64,000 nt of DNA from Streptococcus alactolyticus (lineage in GTDB: Bacteria > Bacillota > Bacilli > Lactobacillales > Streptococcaceae). The stretch's first letter is position 1. Each line of letters starts with the position of its first letter. This document shows, one piece after another, positions 37,192 to 46,881 of this stretch. The position numbers and the translations under genes were made by a program. The notes beneath the pieces were generated by a model, which was not told the DNA's origin, searched no databases, and saw nothing but the letters and a program-made list of their open reading frames with translations. Location: assembly GCF_012277075.1 (NCBI RefSeq), contig NZ_JAAXMT010000005.1, positions 1-64,000 of the forward strand, written 5' to 3'.

Positions 37192-37233
37192 TTTTATAGA
37201 AAGGAATGAGAGCATTTCTCTCGTGACGTAGCA

Positions 37234-38448
37234 ATGGAATATTCAGAAATTATGGTTCGATATGGCGAACTTTCTACAAAGGGTAAAAATCGGATGCGCT
37301 TTATCAATAAATTAAAGCAAAACATCAAGCACGTCCTATCAATCTACCCTGATGTGACCATCACAGCCAATCGTGACCGTGCCCACATTTTCCTAAATGG
37401 TACGGATTATGTGCCTGTGGCAGAATCTTTGAAAAACATCTTTGGAATTCAAGCTTTTTCACCGTCTTACAAGGTTGAGAAAAACTTGGAAAGCATTAAA
37501 CAAGCTGTCCAAGAAGTGATGCAAGATGTTTACCATGACGGTTTGACCTTTAAAATTACTAGCAAACGCAGCGATCACACCTTTGAAATGGATAGTCGTA
37601 AGCTTAATCAATACCTCGGTTCAGCTGTTTTTGACGTCTTGCCAAATATCCAAGCTAAGATGAAAGGACCAGACATTAACCTGCAAGTAGAAGTTCGTGA
37701 AGAAGCTGCTTACTTGTCTTATGAAAACATCAAGGGAGCTGGCGGGCTTCCTGTTGGAACGGCAGGTCGTGGAATGCTTATGTTGTCAGGTGGTATTGAT
37801 TCGCCTGTTGCAGGTTACTTAGCCTTGAAACGTGGTGTTGATATTGAAGCTGTACACTTTGCTAGCCCACCTTATACCAGCCCAGGTGCTTTGAAAAAAG
37901 CACAGGATTTAACACGAAAATTAACCAAATTTGGTGGCAATATTACCTTTATCGAAGTGCCATTTACGGAAATTCAAGAAGAAATCAAGGAAAAAGCGCC
38001 AGAAGCTTACTTGATGACCTTGACCCGTCGTTTCATGATGCGTATTACAGACCGTATCCGTGAAGAACGCAGTGGCTTAGTCATCATCAACGGGGAAAGC
38101 CTTGGGCAAGTGGCTAGTCAGACCTTGGAAAGCATGCAAGCTATCAATGCCGTAACGTGCACACCAATTATTCGTCCTGTGGTGACAATGGATAAATTGG
38201 AAATCATTGATATTGCTCAAAAAATTGATACTTTCGACATTTCAATCCAACCGTTTGAGGATTGTTGTACCATTTTTGCACCAGACAGACCAAAAACCAA
38301 TCCAAAAATCAAAAATGTGGAACAATACGAAAAACGCATGGCAGTTGAAGAATTGGTTGAACGTGCAGTTGCTGGCATCAAAGTGACAACCATCACCCCT
38401 CAAGCTGATTCAGATGACGTTGATGACATGATTGATGATTTATTGTAA
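37234..38448 (+). CDS. thiI: tRNA 4-thiouridine synthase ThiI
   Basis: A 404-residue enzyme modifying uridine 8 of tRNA. It has the THUMP domain (about 60-165), the PP-loop [18 protein letters not shown] near 183, and [18 protein letters not shown] near 310. The rhodanese domain found in E. coli ThiI is absent, as in Bacillus, so sulfur is passed directly from the upstream desulfurase. The ribosome site is weak. A small hairpin (GAGAG / CTCTC) lies just before the start. Confidence 0.95.
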   Translation: MEYSEIMVRYGELSTKGKNRMRFINKLKQNIKHVLSIYPDVTITANRDRAHIFLNGTDYVPVAESLKNIFGIQAFSPSYKVEKNLESIKQAVQEVMQDVYHDGLTFKITSKRSDHTFEMDSRKLNQYLGSAVFDVLPNIQAKMKGPDINLQVEVREEAAYLSYENIKGAGGLPVGTAGRGMLMLSGGIDSPVAGYLALKRGVDIEAVHFASPPYTSPGALKKAQDLTRKLTKFGGNITFIEVPFTEIQEEIKEKAPEAYLMTLTRRFMMRITDRIREERSGLVIINGESLGQVASQTLESMQAINAVTCTPIIRPVVTMDKLEIIDIAQKIDTFDISIQPFEDCCTIFAPDRPKTNPKIKNVEQYEKRMAVEELVERAVAGIKVTTITPQADSDDVDDMIDDLL

Positions 38449-38453
38449 GGAGG

Positions 38454-38478
38454 AAGGCTATTTTCAATAGCTTTTCTT
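38454..38478 (+). terminator. Intrinsic terminator after thiI
   Basis: Stem AAGGCTATT / AATAGCTTT (one G-U) with a 3-base loop and T-rich tail. Confidence 0.75.
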
Positions 38479-38509
38479 CTTTTACATTTCGGTTTTCATC
38501 ACATTATCA

Positions 38510-38518
38510 TGATATAAT
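38510..38518 (+). promoter_or_regulatory. Extended -10 promoter of the capA-like gene
   Basis: TGATATAAT, 18 bases before the ATG, so the leader is very short and mostly ribosome site. Confidence 0.75.
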
Positions 38519-38536
38519 GGGCATGGAGGTGTGGTG

Positions 38537-39718
38537 ATGTATCGAAAAACAACAAGATGGTGTCTTGCTTTTATTGTCTTGAGTCTTTTGGGTTCTGGGA
38601 TTTACAGCCTGTTTTTTGAAAAAAGACAGACCAGTGCTCCCAAGGACGCATCAGCAGATAGTGTTCAAACAGCGCGTGTCATGGCAAATGGGGATATTTT
38701 AATTCACAATGGCTTATATGGAAGTGCTGAACAAGCCGATGGTAGTTATGATTTTCTGCCCTTTTTTGAATATGTGACCGATTGGATTTCCAGTGCTGAT
38801 TTGGCGATTGGGGATTATGAAGGAACGATCAGTTCAGATTATCCCTTAGCTGGCTACCCTTTGTTTAATGCGCCTGGTGAGATTGCCCTCGCCATGAAAG
38901 AAACAGGATACGATGTTGTTGATTTGGCACATAATCATATTTTGGATTCGGGCTTGTCAGGGGCTCTACAAACGGTCAATATTTTTGAAGACTTGGGTAT
39001 GGATTGCATTGGCATTTATCAAGAAAATCGTGATAAGGAAGATTTTCTGATTAAGGACGTCAATGGAATTAAAATTGCCATTTTAGGCTATTCTTATGGT
39101 TATAATGGCATGGAAGCGACCTTGACAGATAGTGAGTACAAAAAGCATCTATCGGATTTGTCAGAAGATAAGATAAAAGCGGAGATTCAAGAGGCAGAGA
39201 AAAAAGCCGATGTAACCATCGTCATGCCGCAAATGGGAACGGAATACGCTTTGGAACCAACCGAAGAGCAAGTGAAACTTTATCATAAAATGATTGATTG
39301 GGGTGCAGATGCTATTTTTGGTGGGCACCCACACGTTCCTGAACCTTGTGAAGTGGTTGAAAAAGACGGCGAAAAGAAAATCATTTTCTATTCAATGGGA
39401 AATTTCATTTCCAATCAACGACTGGAAACGGTGGATGACATTTGGACTGAGCGTGGTCTGTTATTGGATGTCACGTTTGAAAAACAAGAAGGGAAAACAC
39501 GCATTAAAAATGTGTCTGCCCACCCGACGATGGTTTGGGTTTGGAGCAAGGGCGTTGTTGGTTCTGAAGGTTTTACCTTGTCTGATTACCGCACGCTGGT
39601 TTTAGAAGACTTTATCGAGGGAGGCAAATACCGTCATCTGCTGGATAGCACTATGCAAGAAAAAGTGGATACAGCTTATGCAGAAACGAATGAATTGGTG
39701 AATTTACAATGGGATTAA
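38537..39718 (+). CDS. CapA-family (PGA_cap) membrane-anchored protein
   Basis: A 393-residue protein with an N-terminal anchor helix (about 10-26) and an extracellular metallophosphatase-like CapA domain: VMANGDILIHNGLY, DLAIGDYEGTIS, VDLAHNHILDSG, GHPHVPEPCEVV, and FYSMGNFISNQ. CapA of Bacillus acts in poly-gamma-glutamate export, but no capBC genes lie here and many streptococci have the orphan. The ATG at 38537 fits GGAGG best; GTG codons six and three bases upstream are alternatives. Confidence 0.85.
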   Translation: MYRKTTRWCLAFIVLSLLGSGIYSLFFEKRQTSAPKDASADSVQTARVMANGDILIHNGLYGSAEQADGSYDFLPFFEYVTDWISSADLAIGDYEGTISSDYPLAGYPLFNAPGEIALAMKETGYDVVDLAHNHILDSGLSGALQTVNIFEDLGMDCIGIYQENRDKEDFLIKDVNGIKIAILGYSYGYNGMEATLTDSEYKKHLSDLSEDKIKAEIQEAEKKADVTIVMPQMGTEYALEPTEEQVKLYHKMIDWGADAIFGGHPHVPEPCEVVEKDGEKKIIFYSMGNFISNQRLETVDDIWTERGLLLDVTFEKQEGKTRIKNVSAHPTMVWVWSKGVVGSEGFTLSDYRTLVLEDFIEGGKYRHLLDSTMQEKVDTAYAETNELVNLQWD

Positions 39719-40248
39719 CACGTCAAAAAGTGACTCTTTTTTCAAGACAGTACAGAGAAGTCAAGCAACTCTATCAAACGGCTTTTCCAAAAGTGGAGCG
39801 CCTACCTTATTTACCGCTAATTTTAAATACCTATCGTCCTTTGACAGACTGTTATGCCTATTATGACGGCGACTCTTTTGTAGGGCTAGCTTACCTACTG
39901 CAAAATAACGATTTGCTTTACCTTTTCTTTTTAGCGGTCAATACCAAGATTCGCTCACGTGGTTATGGTAGTGCCATTTTACAAGATATCAAAAAAGTAG
40001 CAGGCAATCGTCCCATCATTTTGGCTATTGAGCCTCTGGATGAGTCAGCAGATAATTATGCCCAACGCCAAAAACGTGTGGCGTTTTATGCCAAAAATGG
40101 TTTCCAGCTGACTGCTTATTATTATCATGAAGGCAAGGAAATCTACCAAGTTATGGCAACAGATCCGTCGTTAGATATCCATAAGGCAGATAGCCTGACC
40201 AAGCAAGCTTTGCTAGGCTTCATTAAAACCTCGTTTGACTTGACTTAA
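39709..40248 (+). CDS. GNAT family N-acetyltransferase
   Basis: A 179-residue protein overlapping the capA-like gene by 10 bases. The acetyl-CoA motif reads LFFLAVNTKIRSRGYGSAILQDI (about 80-102) and the C-terminal half has KRVAFYAKNGFQ. The substrate is unknown. Confidence 0.8.
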   Translation: MGLTRQKVTLFSRQYREVKQLYQTAFPKVERLPYLPLILNTYRPLTDCYAYYDGDSFVGLAYLLQNNDLLYLFFLAVNTKIRSRGYGSAILQDIKKVAGNRPIILAIEPLDESADNYAQRQKRVAFYAKNGFQLTAYYYHEGKEIYQVMATDPSLDIHKADSLTKQALLGFIKTSFDLT

Positions 40249-40277
40249 TTTTTCTATAAAAAATCAAGAGATATATC

Positions 40278-40306
40278 TTGCCTAATGAGATAAATCATGA
40301 TAAAAT
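40278..40306 (+). promoter_or_regulatory. Promoter of rplU-prp-rpmA
   Basis: TTGCCT, a 17-base spacer and TAAAAT preceded by TGA (extended -10). Confidence 0.8.
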
Positions 40307-40312
40307 GAGACT

Positions 40313-40436
40313 GTTGACTAAATGCACATCCTGTGCAACCGCGCGAACACCGTTTCATTAAGTAGCGTAGCTCACGGTGCAAGGCGAGTCTTCACAAAAC
40401 GGGATTTCCCGTAACTAATTTTATAGGAGGTGCACG
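40313..40436 (+). promoter_or_regulatory. L21 leader, structured 5' UTR of rplU
   Basis: The long leader begins with a hairpin (GCACA / TGTGC), has a larger pairing (CACCGT / ACGGTG) and a short late stem (ACGGG / CCCGT) before AGGAGGTG. Position and layout fit the Firmicute ribosomal protein L21 leader, where the protein product is thought to regulate its operon. No covariance search was possible. Confidence 0.7.
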
Positions 40437-40751
40437 ATGAGCACATATGCAATCATCAAAACTGGTGGAAAACAAGTTAAAGTTGAAGTAGGTCAAGCGA
40501 TCTATGTTGAAAAACTTGATGTTGAAGCTGGTTCAGAAGTAACATTTAACGAAGTTGTTCTTGTTGGTGGAGACAAAACTGTTGTAGGTACACCAGTTGT
40601 TGAAGGTGCTACTGTTGTTGGTACTGTTGAAAAACAAGGTAAACAAAAGAAAGTTGTTACTTTCAAATACAAACCTAAAAAAGGTAGCCACCGTAAACAA
40701 GGTCACCGTCAACCTTATACAAAAGTTGTTATCAACGCCATCAACGCTTAA
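40437..40751 (+). CDS. rplU: Ribosomal protein bL21
   Basis: 104 residues: [24 protein letters not shown] at the start and [21 protein letters not shown] near the end, both L21 signatures. AGGAGGTG precedes the ATG. First gene of rplU-prp-rpmA. Confidence 0.97.
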   Translation: MSTYAIIKTGGKQVKVEVGQAIYVEKLDVEAGSEVTFNEVVLVGGDKTVVGTPVVEGATVVGTVEKQGKQKKVVTFKYKPKKGSHRKQGHRQPYTKVVINAINA

Positions 40752-40760
40752 TTTATCCTT

Positions 40761-41096
40761 ATGATTCATGCAACCTTTATTCGCCGTAAAGGTAACCTAG
40801 AAAGCGTTGAGCTGACTGGGCATGCTGGCAGTGGCGAGTATGGTTTTGATATCGTATGTGCAGCCGTTTCAACCTTGTCGATTAACCTGGTTAATTCGCT
40901 AGAAGTGTTGGCAGATTGCAAGGCTGATTTAGCGATTGATGAAATTGATGGCGGTTATATGAAGATTGATATCTCTCATATAACGCGAAAGACGGATGAG
41001 AAAGTTCAGCTTTTATTTGGAAGCTTTCTTTTAGGGATGACGAACTTGGCAGAAAATTCTCAAGAGTTTGTGTCGGTTCAGGTCATCGCAAACTAA
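40761..41096 (+). CDS. prp: Ribosomal-processing cysteine protease Prp
   Basis: A 111-residue protease. The catalytic dyad is the His of TGHAGSGEYG near 21 and the Cys of DIVCAAVSTL near 34. In Firmicutes Prp removes the N-terminal extension of L27, encoded just downstream; the order L21-Prp-L27 is diagnostic. Confidence 0.95.
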   Translation: MIHATFIRRKGNLESVELTGHAGSGEYGFDIVCAAVSTLSINLVNSLEVLADCKADLAIDEIDGGYMKIDISHITRKTDEKVQLLFGSFLLGMTNLAENSQEFVSVQVIAN

Positions 41097-41117
41097 TTTG
41101 AAAAGAGGACACTATAT

Positions 41118-41411
41118 ATGTTAAAAATGAATCTTGCTAACTTGCAACTTTTCGCCCACAAAAAAGGTGGAGGTTCTACATCAAACGGTCGTGATTCACA
41201 AGCTAAACGTCTAGGTGCTAAAGCAGCTGACGGACAAACTGTTTCAGGTGGATCAATCCTTTATCGTCAACGCGGTACTCACATTTACCCAGGTGTAAAC
41301 GTAGGTCGCGGTGGTGACGATACACTCTTCGCTAAAGTTGAAGGTGTTGTACGTTTCGAACGTAAAGGTCGCGATAAAAAACAAGTTTCTGTTTACCCTA
41401 TCGCAAAATAA
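41118..41411 (+). CDS. rpmA: Ribosomal protein bL27 with cleavable N-terminal extension
   Basis: 97 residues. The first 12, [12 protein letters not shown], form the extension that Prp cuts before [15 protein letters not shown], the true start of mature L27 near the peptidyl-transferase centre. A second ATG nine bases in would shorten the extension; I kept the first because of GAGG spacing and family precedent. Confidence 0.97.
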   Translation: MLKMNLANLQLFAHKKGGGSTSNGRDSQAKRLGAKAADGQTVSGGSILYRQRGTHIYPGVNVGRGGDDTLFAKVEGVVRFERKGRDKKQVSVYPIAK

Positions 41412-41430
41412 GGCTAGAAATAGCATGAGA

Positions 41431-41461
41431 AAAGCTTTCTGAGAAATCAGGAAGTTTTTTT
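41431..41461 (+). terminator. Intrinsic terminator after rpmA
   Basis: A 12-bp stem with two G-U pairs (AAGCTTTCTGA / TCAGGAAGTTT core, 4-base loop) and a T-run. Confidence 0.85.
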
Positions 41462-41516
41462 GTACATTTTTGACTGTGTTACTAAAGTGCCTTGTTTCCA
41501 TAACTTAGTCATCAGA

Positions 41517-41543
41517 AAAAGCAAGCGTTTGGCTTGTTTTTTT
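41517..41543 (+). terminator. Second terminator-like hairpin upstream of the LysR gene
   Basis: Stem GCAAGC / GCTTGT with flanking A/T pairs and seven T. It insulates the LysR promoter, whose TG dinucleotide begins at the end of the T-run. Confidence 0.65.
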
Positions 41544-41551
41544 GATATAAT
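41543..41551 (+). promoter_or_regulatory. Extended -10 promoter of lysR-lspA-rluD
   Basis: TGATATAAT, 32 bases before the ATG at 41584. Confidence 0.75.
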
Positions 41552-41583
41552 GGAGAAGATGACTTTAGAAAGAATAAGGTAGT

Positions 41584-42498
41584 ATGAATATACAACAATT
41601 ACGCTATGTGGTAGCGATTGCTAACAGCGGGACCTTTCGAGAGGCAGCTTCGAAGCTTTTTGTGAGTCAGCCGAGTTTATCTGTTGCTATCAGAAATTTG
41701 GAAACGGAGTTGGGTTTTCAAATTTTTACAAGAACGACGACTGGGGCTATTTTGACGAGTCAAGGAATGAATTTTTATGAAAAAGCCTTGGATGTTGTGA
41801 AAACGTTTGATTCCTTTGAAAAACACTTTTCACAATCAGAGGATTCGCCTGAATTTTCAATTGCTAGTCAGCATTATGATTTTTTACCTCCGTTGATTAC
41901 CACTTTTTCCAAATTGCATCCTGAGCATCGCCATTTTCGTATATTTGAATCAACAACGATGAGGATTCTAGATGAGGTGGCACAAGGTGATAGTGAGATT
42001 GGTATCATTTATCTCAATAACCAAAATCGTAAAGGCTTATTGCAGCGTATGGAAAAGCAGGGCTTGGAATTTGTGGAGCTTATTCCGTTTCAGACTCACA
42101 TTTATTTGGCGAAAAATCACCCCTTGGCAGACAAAAGTAGTTTGCTCATGAGTGATTTAGTAGATTTTCCAACGGTGCGATTTACACAGGAAAAAGATGA
42201 GTATCTCTATTATTCTGAAAATTTTGTGGATACGACAGAAAGTCCTTGTATTTACAATGTTACTGATAGAGCGACTTTGAATGGTATTTTGGAGCGAACA
42301 GATGCTTATGCGACTGGGTCCGGCTTTTTAGATAGTCGCAGTGTGAATGGTATCACTGTGATACCGCTTGAAGATGATTTAGATAATAAAATGGTTTATA
42401 TTAAGCGTAGTGATAAGAATTTGTCGGCCTGTGCGCTTAAATTCGTTTCAGTGATGAAGGATTATTTCGCTGAATTTAGCCCAGAGGTAGTCAGATGA
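41584..42498 (+). CDS. LysR-family regulator, MtaR/CpsY type
   Basis: A 304-residue regulator with an N-terminal winged helix ([40 protein letters not shown]) and a C-terminal effector-binding domain. Position directly upstream of lspA and rluD matches mtaR/cpsY of other streptococci, which control methionine uptake and surface or stress genes. The target set here is inferred. Its TGA overlaps the lspA ATG. Confidence 0.85.
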   Translation: MNIQQLRYVVAIANSGTFREAASKLFVSQPSLSVAIRNLETELGFQIFTRTTTGAILTSQGMNFYEKALDVVKTFDSFEKHFSQSEDSPEFSIASQHYDFLPPLITTFSKLHPEHRHFRIFESTTMRILDEVAQGDSEIGIIYLNNQNRKGLLQRMEKQGLEFVELIPFQTHIYLAKNHPLADKSSLLMSDLVDFPTVRFTQEKDEYLYYSENFVDTTESPCIYNVTDRATLNGILERTDAYATGSGFLDSRSVNGITVIPLEDDLDNKMVYIKRSDKNLSACALKFVSVMKDYFAEFSPEVVR

Positions 42499-42968
42499 AA
42501 CAATATCGATATCTTTATTTTTCACTTTTAATGGTCGTTTTGGTCGCCTTGGACCAATGGAGCAAATTATGGATTGTCAAGCACATTCCTTTAGGCAGCA
42601 TTCATAAGGGGTTGCCACCTATTTTTAGTTTGACCTATTTGCGCAATTATGGTGCGGCATTTTCTATTTTGCAAAATCAACAATGGTTTTTTGTGATTTT
42701 AACGATTGTGGTCGTGGGGGCTGCTATTTATTACTTTATCCGAAATCTTAATGGATCGTTCTGGTTCTTGTTGAGCTTGAGTTTGATTATTTCGGGTGGA
42801 TTGGGCAATTTCATTGATCGTGTGCGCCTTGGTTATGTGGTGGATATGGTACATTTGGATTTCATGGATTTTGCCATTTTCAATGTCGCCGATTCTTATT
42901 TGACCGTCGGTGTTGTGATGTTATTTATTGTGTTGTGGAGAGAAGGAGAAGATGGAATTAATCATTAA
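42495..42968 (+). CDS. lspA: Lipoprotein signal peptidase (signal peptidase II)
   Basis: A 157-residue aspartic membrane protease with four helices. Conserved motifs are [12 protein letters not shown] near 16, [10 protein letters not shown] near 50, [20 protein letters not shown] near 100 (first catalytic Asp), and [14 protein letters not shown] near 125 (second). It cleaves prolipoproteins before the lipidated Cys. It overlaps both neighbours. Confidence 0.96.
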   Translation: MKQYRYLYFSLLMVVLVALDQWSKLWIVKHIPLGSIHKGLPPIFSLTYLRNYGAAFSILQNQQWFFVILTIVVVGAAIYYFIRNLNGSFWFLLSLSLIISGGLGNFIDRVRLGYVVDMVHLDFMDFAIFNVADSYLTVGVVMLFIVLWREGEDGINH

Positions 42969-43839
42969 AGAATCAGGGATTCGATTGGACAAGGCCTTGG
43001 CAGATTTGACCGAATTATCCCGCAGTCAAGCCAATGAAGCTATTAAAAATGGGAATATTTTGGTAAATGGCAAAGCTGTCAAAGCCAAATACAGCGTCAA
43101 AGAAGGGGATCTTGTCACTTACGACTTGCCTGAACCAGAAGTCTTAGAATACGAGGCAGAAGATATTCCGCTTGACATTGTGTACGAGGATGATGATGTT
43201 GCCGTGGTCAACAAACCACAAGGAATGGTTGTTCACCCTTCAGTAGGGCATACTTCAGGGACCTTGGTCAATGCCTTGATGTATCATATTCACGATTTAT
43301 CTTCAATCAATGGGGTTGTTCGCCCAGGTATTGTGCATCGTATTGACAAGGACACATCGGGCTTGTTGATGATTGCTAAAAACGATCGTGCCCACCAAGC
43401 ACTGGCTGAAGAGTTAAAGGACAAGAAATCATTACGCAAGTACTTGGCTATTGTGCATGGCAATATTTCAAATGATCGTGGCGTGATTGAGGCACCTATT
43501 GGACGTTCTGAAAAAGACCGCAAAAAACAAGCTGTTATGGCTAAAGGTAAGCCAGCCGTAACTCATTTTAAAGTCTTGGAACGCTTTGGCAATTACACCT
43601 TGGTAGAATTGACCTTGGAAACAGGACGTACCCACCAAATTCGGGTACATATGGCTTATATTGGTCATCCTGTGGCAGGGGATCCGCTTTATGGTCCTCG
43701 CAAAACCTTGAAAGGTAATGGGCAATTTTTGCACGCTCAAACCCTTGGATTTACCCACCCAACGACTGGCGAAAGCTTACGCTTTTCCGTAGAACCACCA
43801 GCTATTTTCCAAGAAACGTTGGAAAATTTGAGACACTAA
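42952..43839 (+). CDS. rluD: RluA-family 23S rRNA pseudouridine synthase
   Basis: A 295-residue protein: S4 RNA-binding domain ([22 protein letters not shown]) and the catalytic domain with the active Asp in [16 protein letters not shown] near 135, then [35 protein letters not shown] precedes this ATG; an earlier in-frame ATG at 42928 has no such site. It overlaps lspA by 17 bases. RluD-type specificity is inferred from genomic position. Confidence 0.9.
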   Translation: MELIIKESGIRLDKALADLTELSRSQANEAIKNGNILVNGKAVKAKYSVKEGDLVTYDLPEPEVLEYEAEDIPLDIVYEDDDVAVVNKPQGMVVHPSVGHTSGTLVNALMYHIHDLSSINGVVRPGIVHRIDKDTSGLLMIAKNDRAHQALAEELKDKKSLRKYLAIVHGNISNDRGVIEAPIGRSEKDRKKQAVMAKGKPAVTHFKVLERFGNYTLVELTLETGRTHQIRVHMAYIGHPVAGDPLYGPRKTLKGNGQFLHAQTLGFTHPTTGESLRFSVEPPAIFQETLENLRH

Positions 43840-43880
43840 GACTTGCGCTCATAAGCTTTAGGTTTAGGTTAGTAAAACGC

Positions 43881-43909
43881 TTGTCAAAATGGGATAGTTT
43901 TGGTATGAT
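43881..43909 (+). promoter_or_regulatory. Promoter of the pyrimidine operon
   Basis: TTGTCA, exactly 17 bases, TATGAT. Confidence 0.82.
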
Positions 43910-43914
43910 AAGAA

Positions 43915-44040
43915 AGTAGATATATCCTTTAATACTGTCCCGTGAGGCAGGCAAGGAGAGAACGATAAAAGAAGTGTGCATCTAGGGTTTGGTGTACCTA
44001 TATTTTGTGGAATCTCCTTGTTGTTAAGGAGATTTTTTGT
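43915..44040 (+). promoter_or_regulatory. PyrR-controlled attenuator leader
   Basis: The leader carries the PyrR binding-loop motif TCCCGTGAGG (43938-43947) followed by GCAAGGAGAG, then a terminator stem AATCTCCTT / AAGGAGATT (44011-44034) with four T, ending just before the pyrR ribosome site. When PyrR with UMP binds the first hairpin, the terminator forms and the operon is shut off. Both elements are read directly; the mechanism is the established Firmicute pyr attenuation. Confidence 0.88.
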
Positions 44041-44064
44041 ATATTTTTTAGTGAGGTTTACGAG

Positions 44065-44586
44065 ATGAAGACAAAAGAAATCGTTGATGATGTTACCATG
44101 AAACGTGCGATTACACGTATCACGTATGAGATTATTGAACGCAATAAAAATCTTGATAACATTGTTCTTGCGGGAATCAAAACACGTGGTGTTTACATTG
44201 CTCGTCGTATCCAAGACCGTTTGAAACAATTGGAGAATCTTGATATTCCAATCGGTGAATTGGATACAAAACCATTTCGTGATGATATTAAAGTGGAAGA
44301 AGACACAACAATCATGCCAATTGATATCACAGGTAAAGATGTGATTTTGGTGGATGATGTGCTTTATACAGGTCGTACTATTCGTGCTGCTATTGATAAC
44401 TTGGTTAGCCTTGGTCGTCCTGCGCGTGTTAGCCTAGCCGTATTGGTGGATCGCGGACATCGTGAATTGCCAATTCGTGCGGACTATGTCGGTAAAAATA
44501 TCCCAACAAGCGCCACAGAAGAAATCATTGTGGAAGTGATTGAAATCGACGGTAAAGACCGTGTTAGCATCGTAGATCCTAACTAA
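44065..44586 (+). CDS. pyrR: Bifunctional pyr operon regulator / uracil phosphoribosyltransferase
   Basis: A 173-residue phosphoribosyltransferase-fold protein with the PRPP loop [13 protein letters not shown] near 96. It binds the leader above and the motif before carA. An in-frame ATG at 44005 lies within the terminator region; GTGAGG places the start at 44065 with MKTKEIVDD. Confidence 0.95.
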   Translation: MKTKEIVDDVTMKRAITRITYEIIERNKNLDNIVLAGIKTRGVYIARRIQDRLKQLENLDIPIGELDTKPFRDDIKVEEDTTIMPIDITGKDVILVDDVLYTGRTIRAAIDNLVSLGRPARVSLAVLVDRGHRELPIRADYVGKNIPTSATEEIIVEVIEIDGKDRVSIVDPN

Positions 44587-44622
44587 TTTGTGTCTGGGGA
44601 TTATGAGAAAGGAAGTGGATTA

Positions 44623-45885
44623 GTGGATAATATCAAGTACGACGTTAATGAGATGCCCAAACCAGGGATGTTGGTTGGTTTATCATTCCAACACCTCTTT
44701 GCCATGTTTGGTGCGACGGTTTTGGTTCCGATTTTGGTGGGAATTGATCCAGCTATAGCCCTGTTTTCAAGTGGTTTAGGAACCTTGGCGCACTTAACAG
44801 TGACCAAGTATAAAATTCCAGCTTATATGGGGTCAAGTTTTGCTTACATCGCAACCATGCAAATGTTGATGAAAACAGATGGTATTGCAGCTGTTGCCCA
44901 AGGGGCGATGGCAGGAGGTCTGGTTTACTTGCTGGTTGCCTTGATTGTGCGATTTGTTGGTAATGCTTGGATTGATAAGGTTTTACCACCTGTTGTGGTT
45001 GGACCAATCATCGTTGTGATTGGATTGAGTTTATCAACAACTGCTGTCAATGATGTCATGTTAAAAGACGGCCAGTACAATTTTATCTACCTTTTGATTG
45101 GCTTGGTTACCTTGCTAGCGGTTATATTGTTTAATATGTATGGCAAGAAAATCGTTGCGGTAGTGCCTATCTTGCTCGGTTTAATTGTTGGTTATGTGTT
45201 TGCCATAGTTGTTGGTGCCGTGACGGGTCAAAACATTGTTGATTTTTCAGCTGTTTCCCAATCACCGTGGTTCCAAATTCCTGATTTTGACATTTTATTT
45301 ATTGATTATCATTTTAAAATCTATCCAAGTGCTATTTTAACCATGGCGCCAATTGCTTTTGTAACGATGACAGAGCATTTTGGACACGTAATGGTGTTAA
45401 ATAGTTTAACTGGTCGTGATTTCTTTAAGGATCCAGGTTTGGACCGCACATTGACAGGTGACGGTTTGGCACAAATCATCGCTGGTTTCTTTGGTGCACC
45501 GCCAGTAACGTCGTACGGTGAAAACATCGGGGTTATGGCGCTTAATAAAATTTATTCGGTTTACGTCATTGCTGGAGCTGCAGTGATTGCAGTGGTGATG
45601 AGTTTTATCGGTAAGGTGTCAGCTCTCTTGTCTTCAATCCCAACACCAGTCATTGGAGGTATTTCAATTGCCTTATTTGGTGTGATTGCCTCAAGTGGTC
45701 TGAAAATTTTAGTTGAAAACAAGGTAAATTTTGATAATAAGAAAAACCTGTTGATTGCAAGTGTTATCTTGGTATCTGGAATCGGTAACTTGACCCTACA
45801 AGTGGCTGGTTTGCAAATCACAGGTGTGGCACTTTCAACTCTTCTAGGAATTCTTTTATATCAAATTCTTCCAGAAAAGGATTAA
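44623..45885 (+). CDS. uraA: Uracil permease (NCS2 family)
   Basis: A 420-residue transporter with about 12-14 membrane segments. Family signatures are LSFQHLFAMFGATVLVPILVG, YMGSSFAYIATM, MTEHFGHVMVLN, and TSYGENIGVMALNKIYS. It imports uracil for salvage. I chose the GTG at 44623 because AAAGGA lies 9 bases upstream and the family begins near NIKYDVNEMPKPG; a GTG at 44590 lacks a ribosome site. Confidence 0.92.
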   Translation: MDNIKYDVNEMPKPGMLVGLSFQHLFAMFGATVLVPILVGIDPAIALFSSGLGTLAHLTVTKYKIPAYMGSSFAYIATMQMLMKTDGIAAVAQGAMAGGLVYLLVALIVRFVGNAWIDKVLPPVVVGPIIVVIGLSLSTTAVNDVMLKDGQYNFIYLLIGLVTLLAVILFNMYGKKIVAVVPILLGLIVGYVFAIVVGAVTGQNIVDFSAVSQSPWFQIPDFDILFIDYHFKIYPSAILTMAPIAFVTMTEHFGHVMVLNSLTGRDFFKDPGLDRTLTGDGLAQIIAGFFGAPPVTSYGENIGVMALNKIYSVYVIAGAAVIAVVMSFIGKVSALLSSIPTPVIGGISIALFGVIASSGLKILVENKVNFDNKKNLLIASVILVSGIGNLTLQVAGLQITGVALSTLLGILLYQILPEKD

Positions 45886-45888
45886 AAA

Positions 45889-46815
45889 ATGGCTATAATA
45901 GATAATATGGTATCGTTAAAACATTTGGTCACCATGGAAACATTGACCAATGAAGAAGTTTTAGGTTTGATTAAACGTGGCATTGCTTTTAAAAAGAACG
46001 AAGCCCATTTCACACCTGAAAGACAATATTTTGCGGCAAATCTCTTTTTTGAATCATCAACACGAACACACAAATCGTTTGAAGTGGCGGAGAAAAAATT
46101 AGGTTTGGACGTGATCGAATTTGACGCTAAAACAAGTTCAGTCAATAAAGGCGAAACCCTTTACGATACCATTTTAACGATGAGTTCTTTAGGCATTGAT
46201 ATCTGTGTGATTCGTCATGCCAAAGAAGATTATTACAAAGAGCTTATCGGCAGTCGTACCATTCAGACATCAATTGTCAATGGGGGCGATGGTTCAGGAC
46301 AACACCCAAGCCAATGCTTGCTAGACTTGATGACGATTTATGAGGAATTTGGTCGATTTGAACAGTTAAAAGTGGCTATCGTGGGGGACATTACGCATTC
46401 GCGTGTTGCCAAATCAAATATGCAAATTTTGAAACGCCTTGGAGCAGAGTTGTATTTTGCTGGTCCAGAACAATGGTATTCAGACGAATTTGATGTGTAT
46501 GGTAAGCACGTTGATTTAGATGAGATTGTGGATGAAGTTGATGTGATGATGATGTTGCGTGTGCAACATGAGCGTCATGACAGTGACAAAGGTTTTTCAA
46601 AAGAAACCTACCATAACCGTTATGGTTTGACTCAAGAACGTTACAATCGTTTGAAACCATCAGCAATTATCATGCACCCTGCTCCTGTCAATCGTGATGT
46701 CGAAATTGCATCACAATTGGTGGAAGCTCCTAAATCACGTATTGCCACACAAATGCAAAATGGTGTATTTGTTCGTATGGCAATTCTTGAAGCAGTCCTT
46801 AATGGCAAAGCGTAA
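45889..46815 (+). CDS. pyrB: Aspartate carbamoyltransferase catalytic subunit
   Basis: A 308-residue enzyme, first committed pyrimidine step. The carbamoyl-phosphate site SSTRTHKSF is near 51, [16 protein letters not shown] near 135, and [11 protein letters not shown] near 264. No regulatory chain (pyrI) is present. It starts 3 bases after uraA, with AAAGGA as ribosome site. Confidence 0.96.
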   Translation: MAIIDNMVSLKHLVTMETLTNEEVLGLIKRGIAFKKNEAHFTPERQYFAANLFFESSTRTHKSFEVAEKKLGLDVIEFDAKTSSVNKGETLYDTILTMSSLGIDICVIRHAKEDYYKELIGSRTIQTSIVNGGDGSGQHPSQCLLDLMTIYEEFGRFEQLKVAIVGDITHSRVAKSNMQILKRLGAELYFAGPEQWYSDEFDVYGKHVDLDEIVDEVDVMMMLRVQHERHDSDKGFSKETYHNRYGLTQERYNRLKPSAIIMHPAPVNRDVEIASQLVEAPKSRIATQMQNGVFVRMAILEAVLNGKA

Positions 46816-46848
46816 GACGGTATCTGCTAGTTAATAAACAACGTTAAA

Positions 46849-46875
46849 GTGCTCCCGTGAGAGCAAACGAGAGGA
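46849..46875 (+). promoter_or_regulatory. PyrR-binding-loop motif overlapping the carA ribosome site
   Basis: The 66-base pyrB-carA gap holds a hairpin GCTC CCGTGA GAGC with TCCCGTGAG (46853-46861), the same nine bases as in the pyrR leader, followed by CGAGAGG, the carA ribosome site. No terminator stem follows, which suggests PyrR control of carA translation rather than attenuation. Confidence 0.65.
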
Positions 46876-46881
46876 AAAAAT

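Noticed and set aside
45889..45920. TATAAT within the first codons of pyrB as an internal promoter
   Set aside because: There is no TG extension or -35, and the gene is continuous with uraA.
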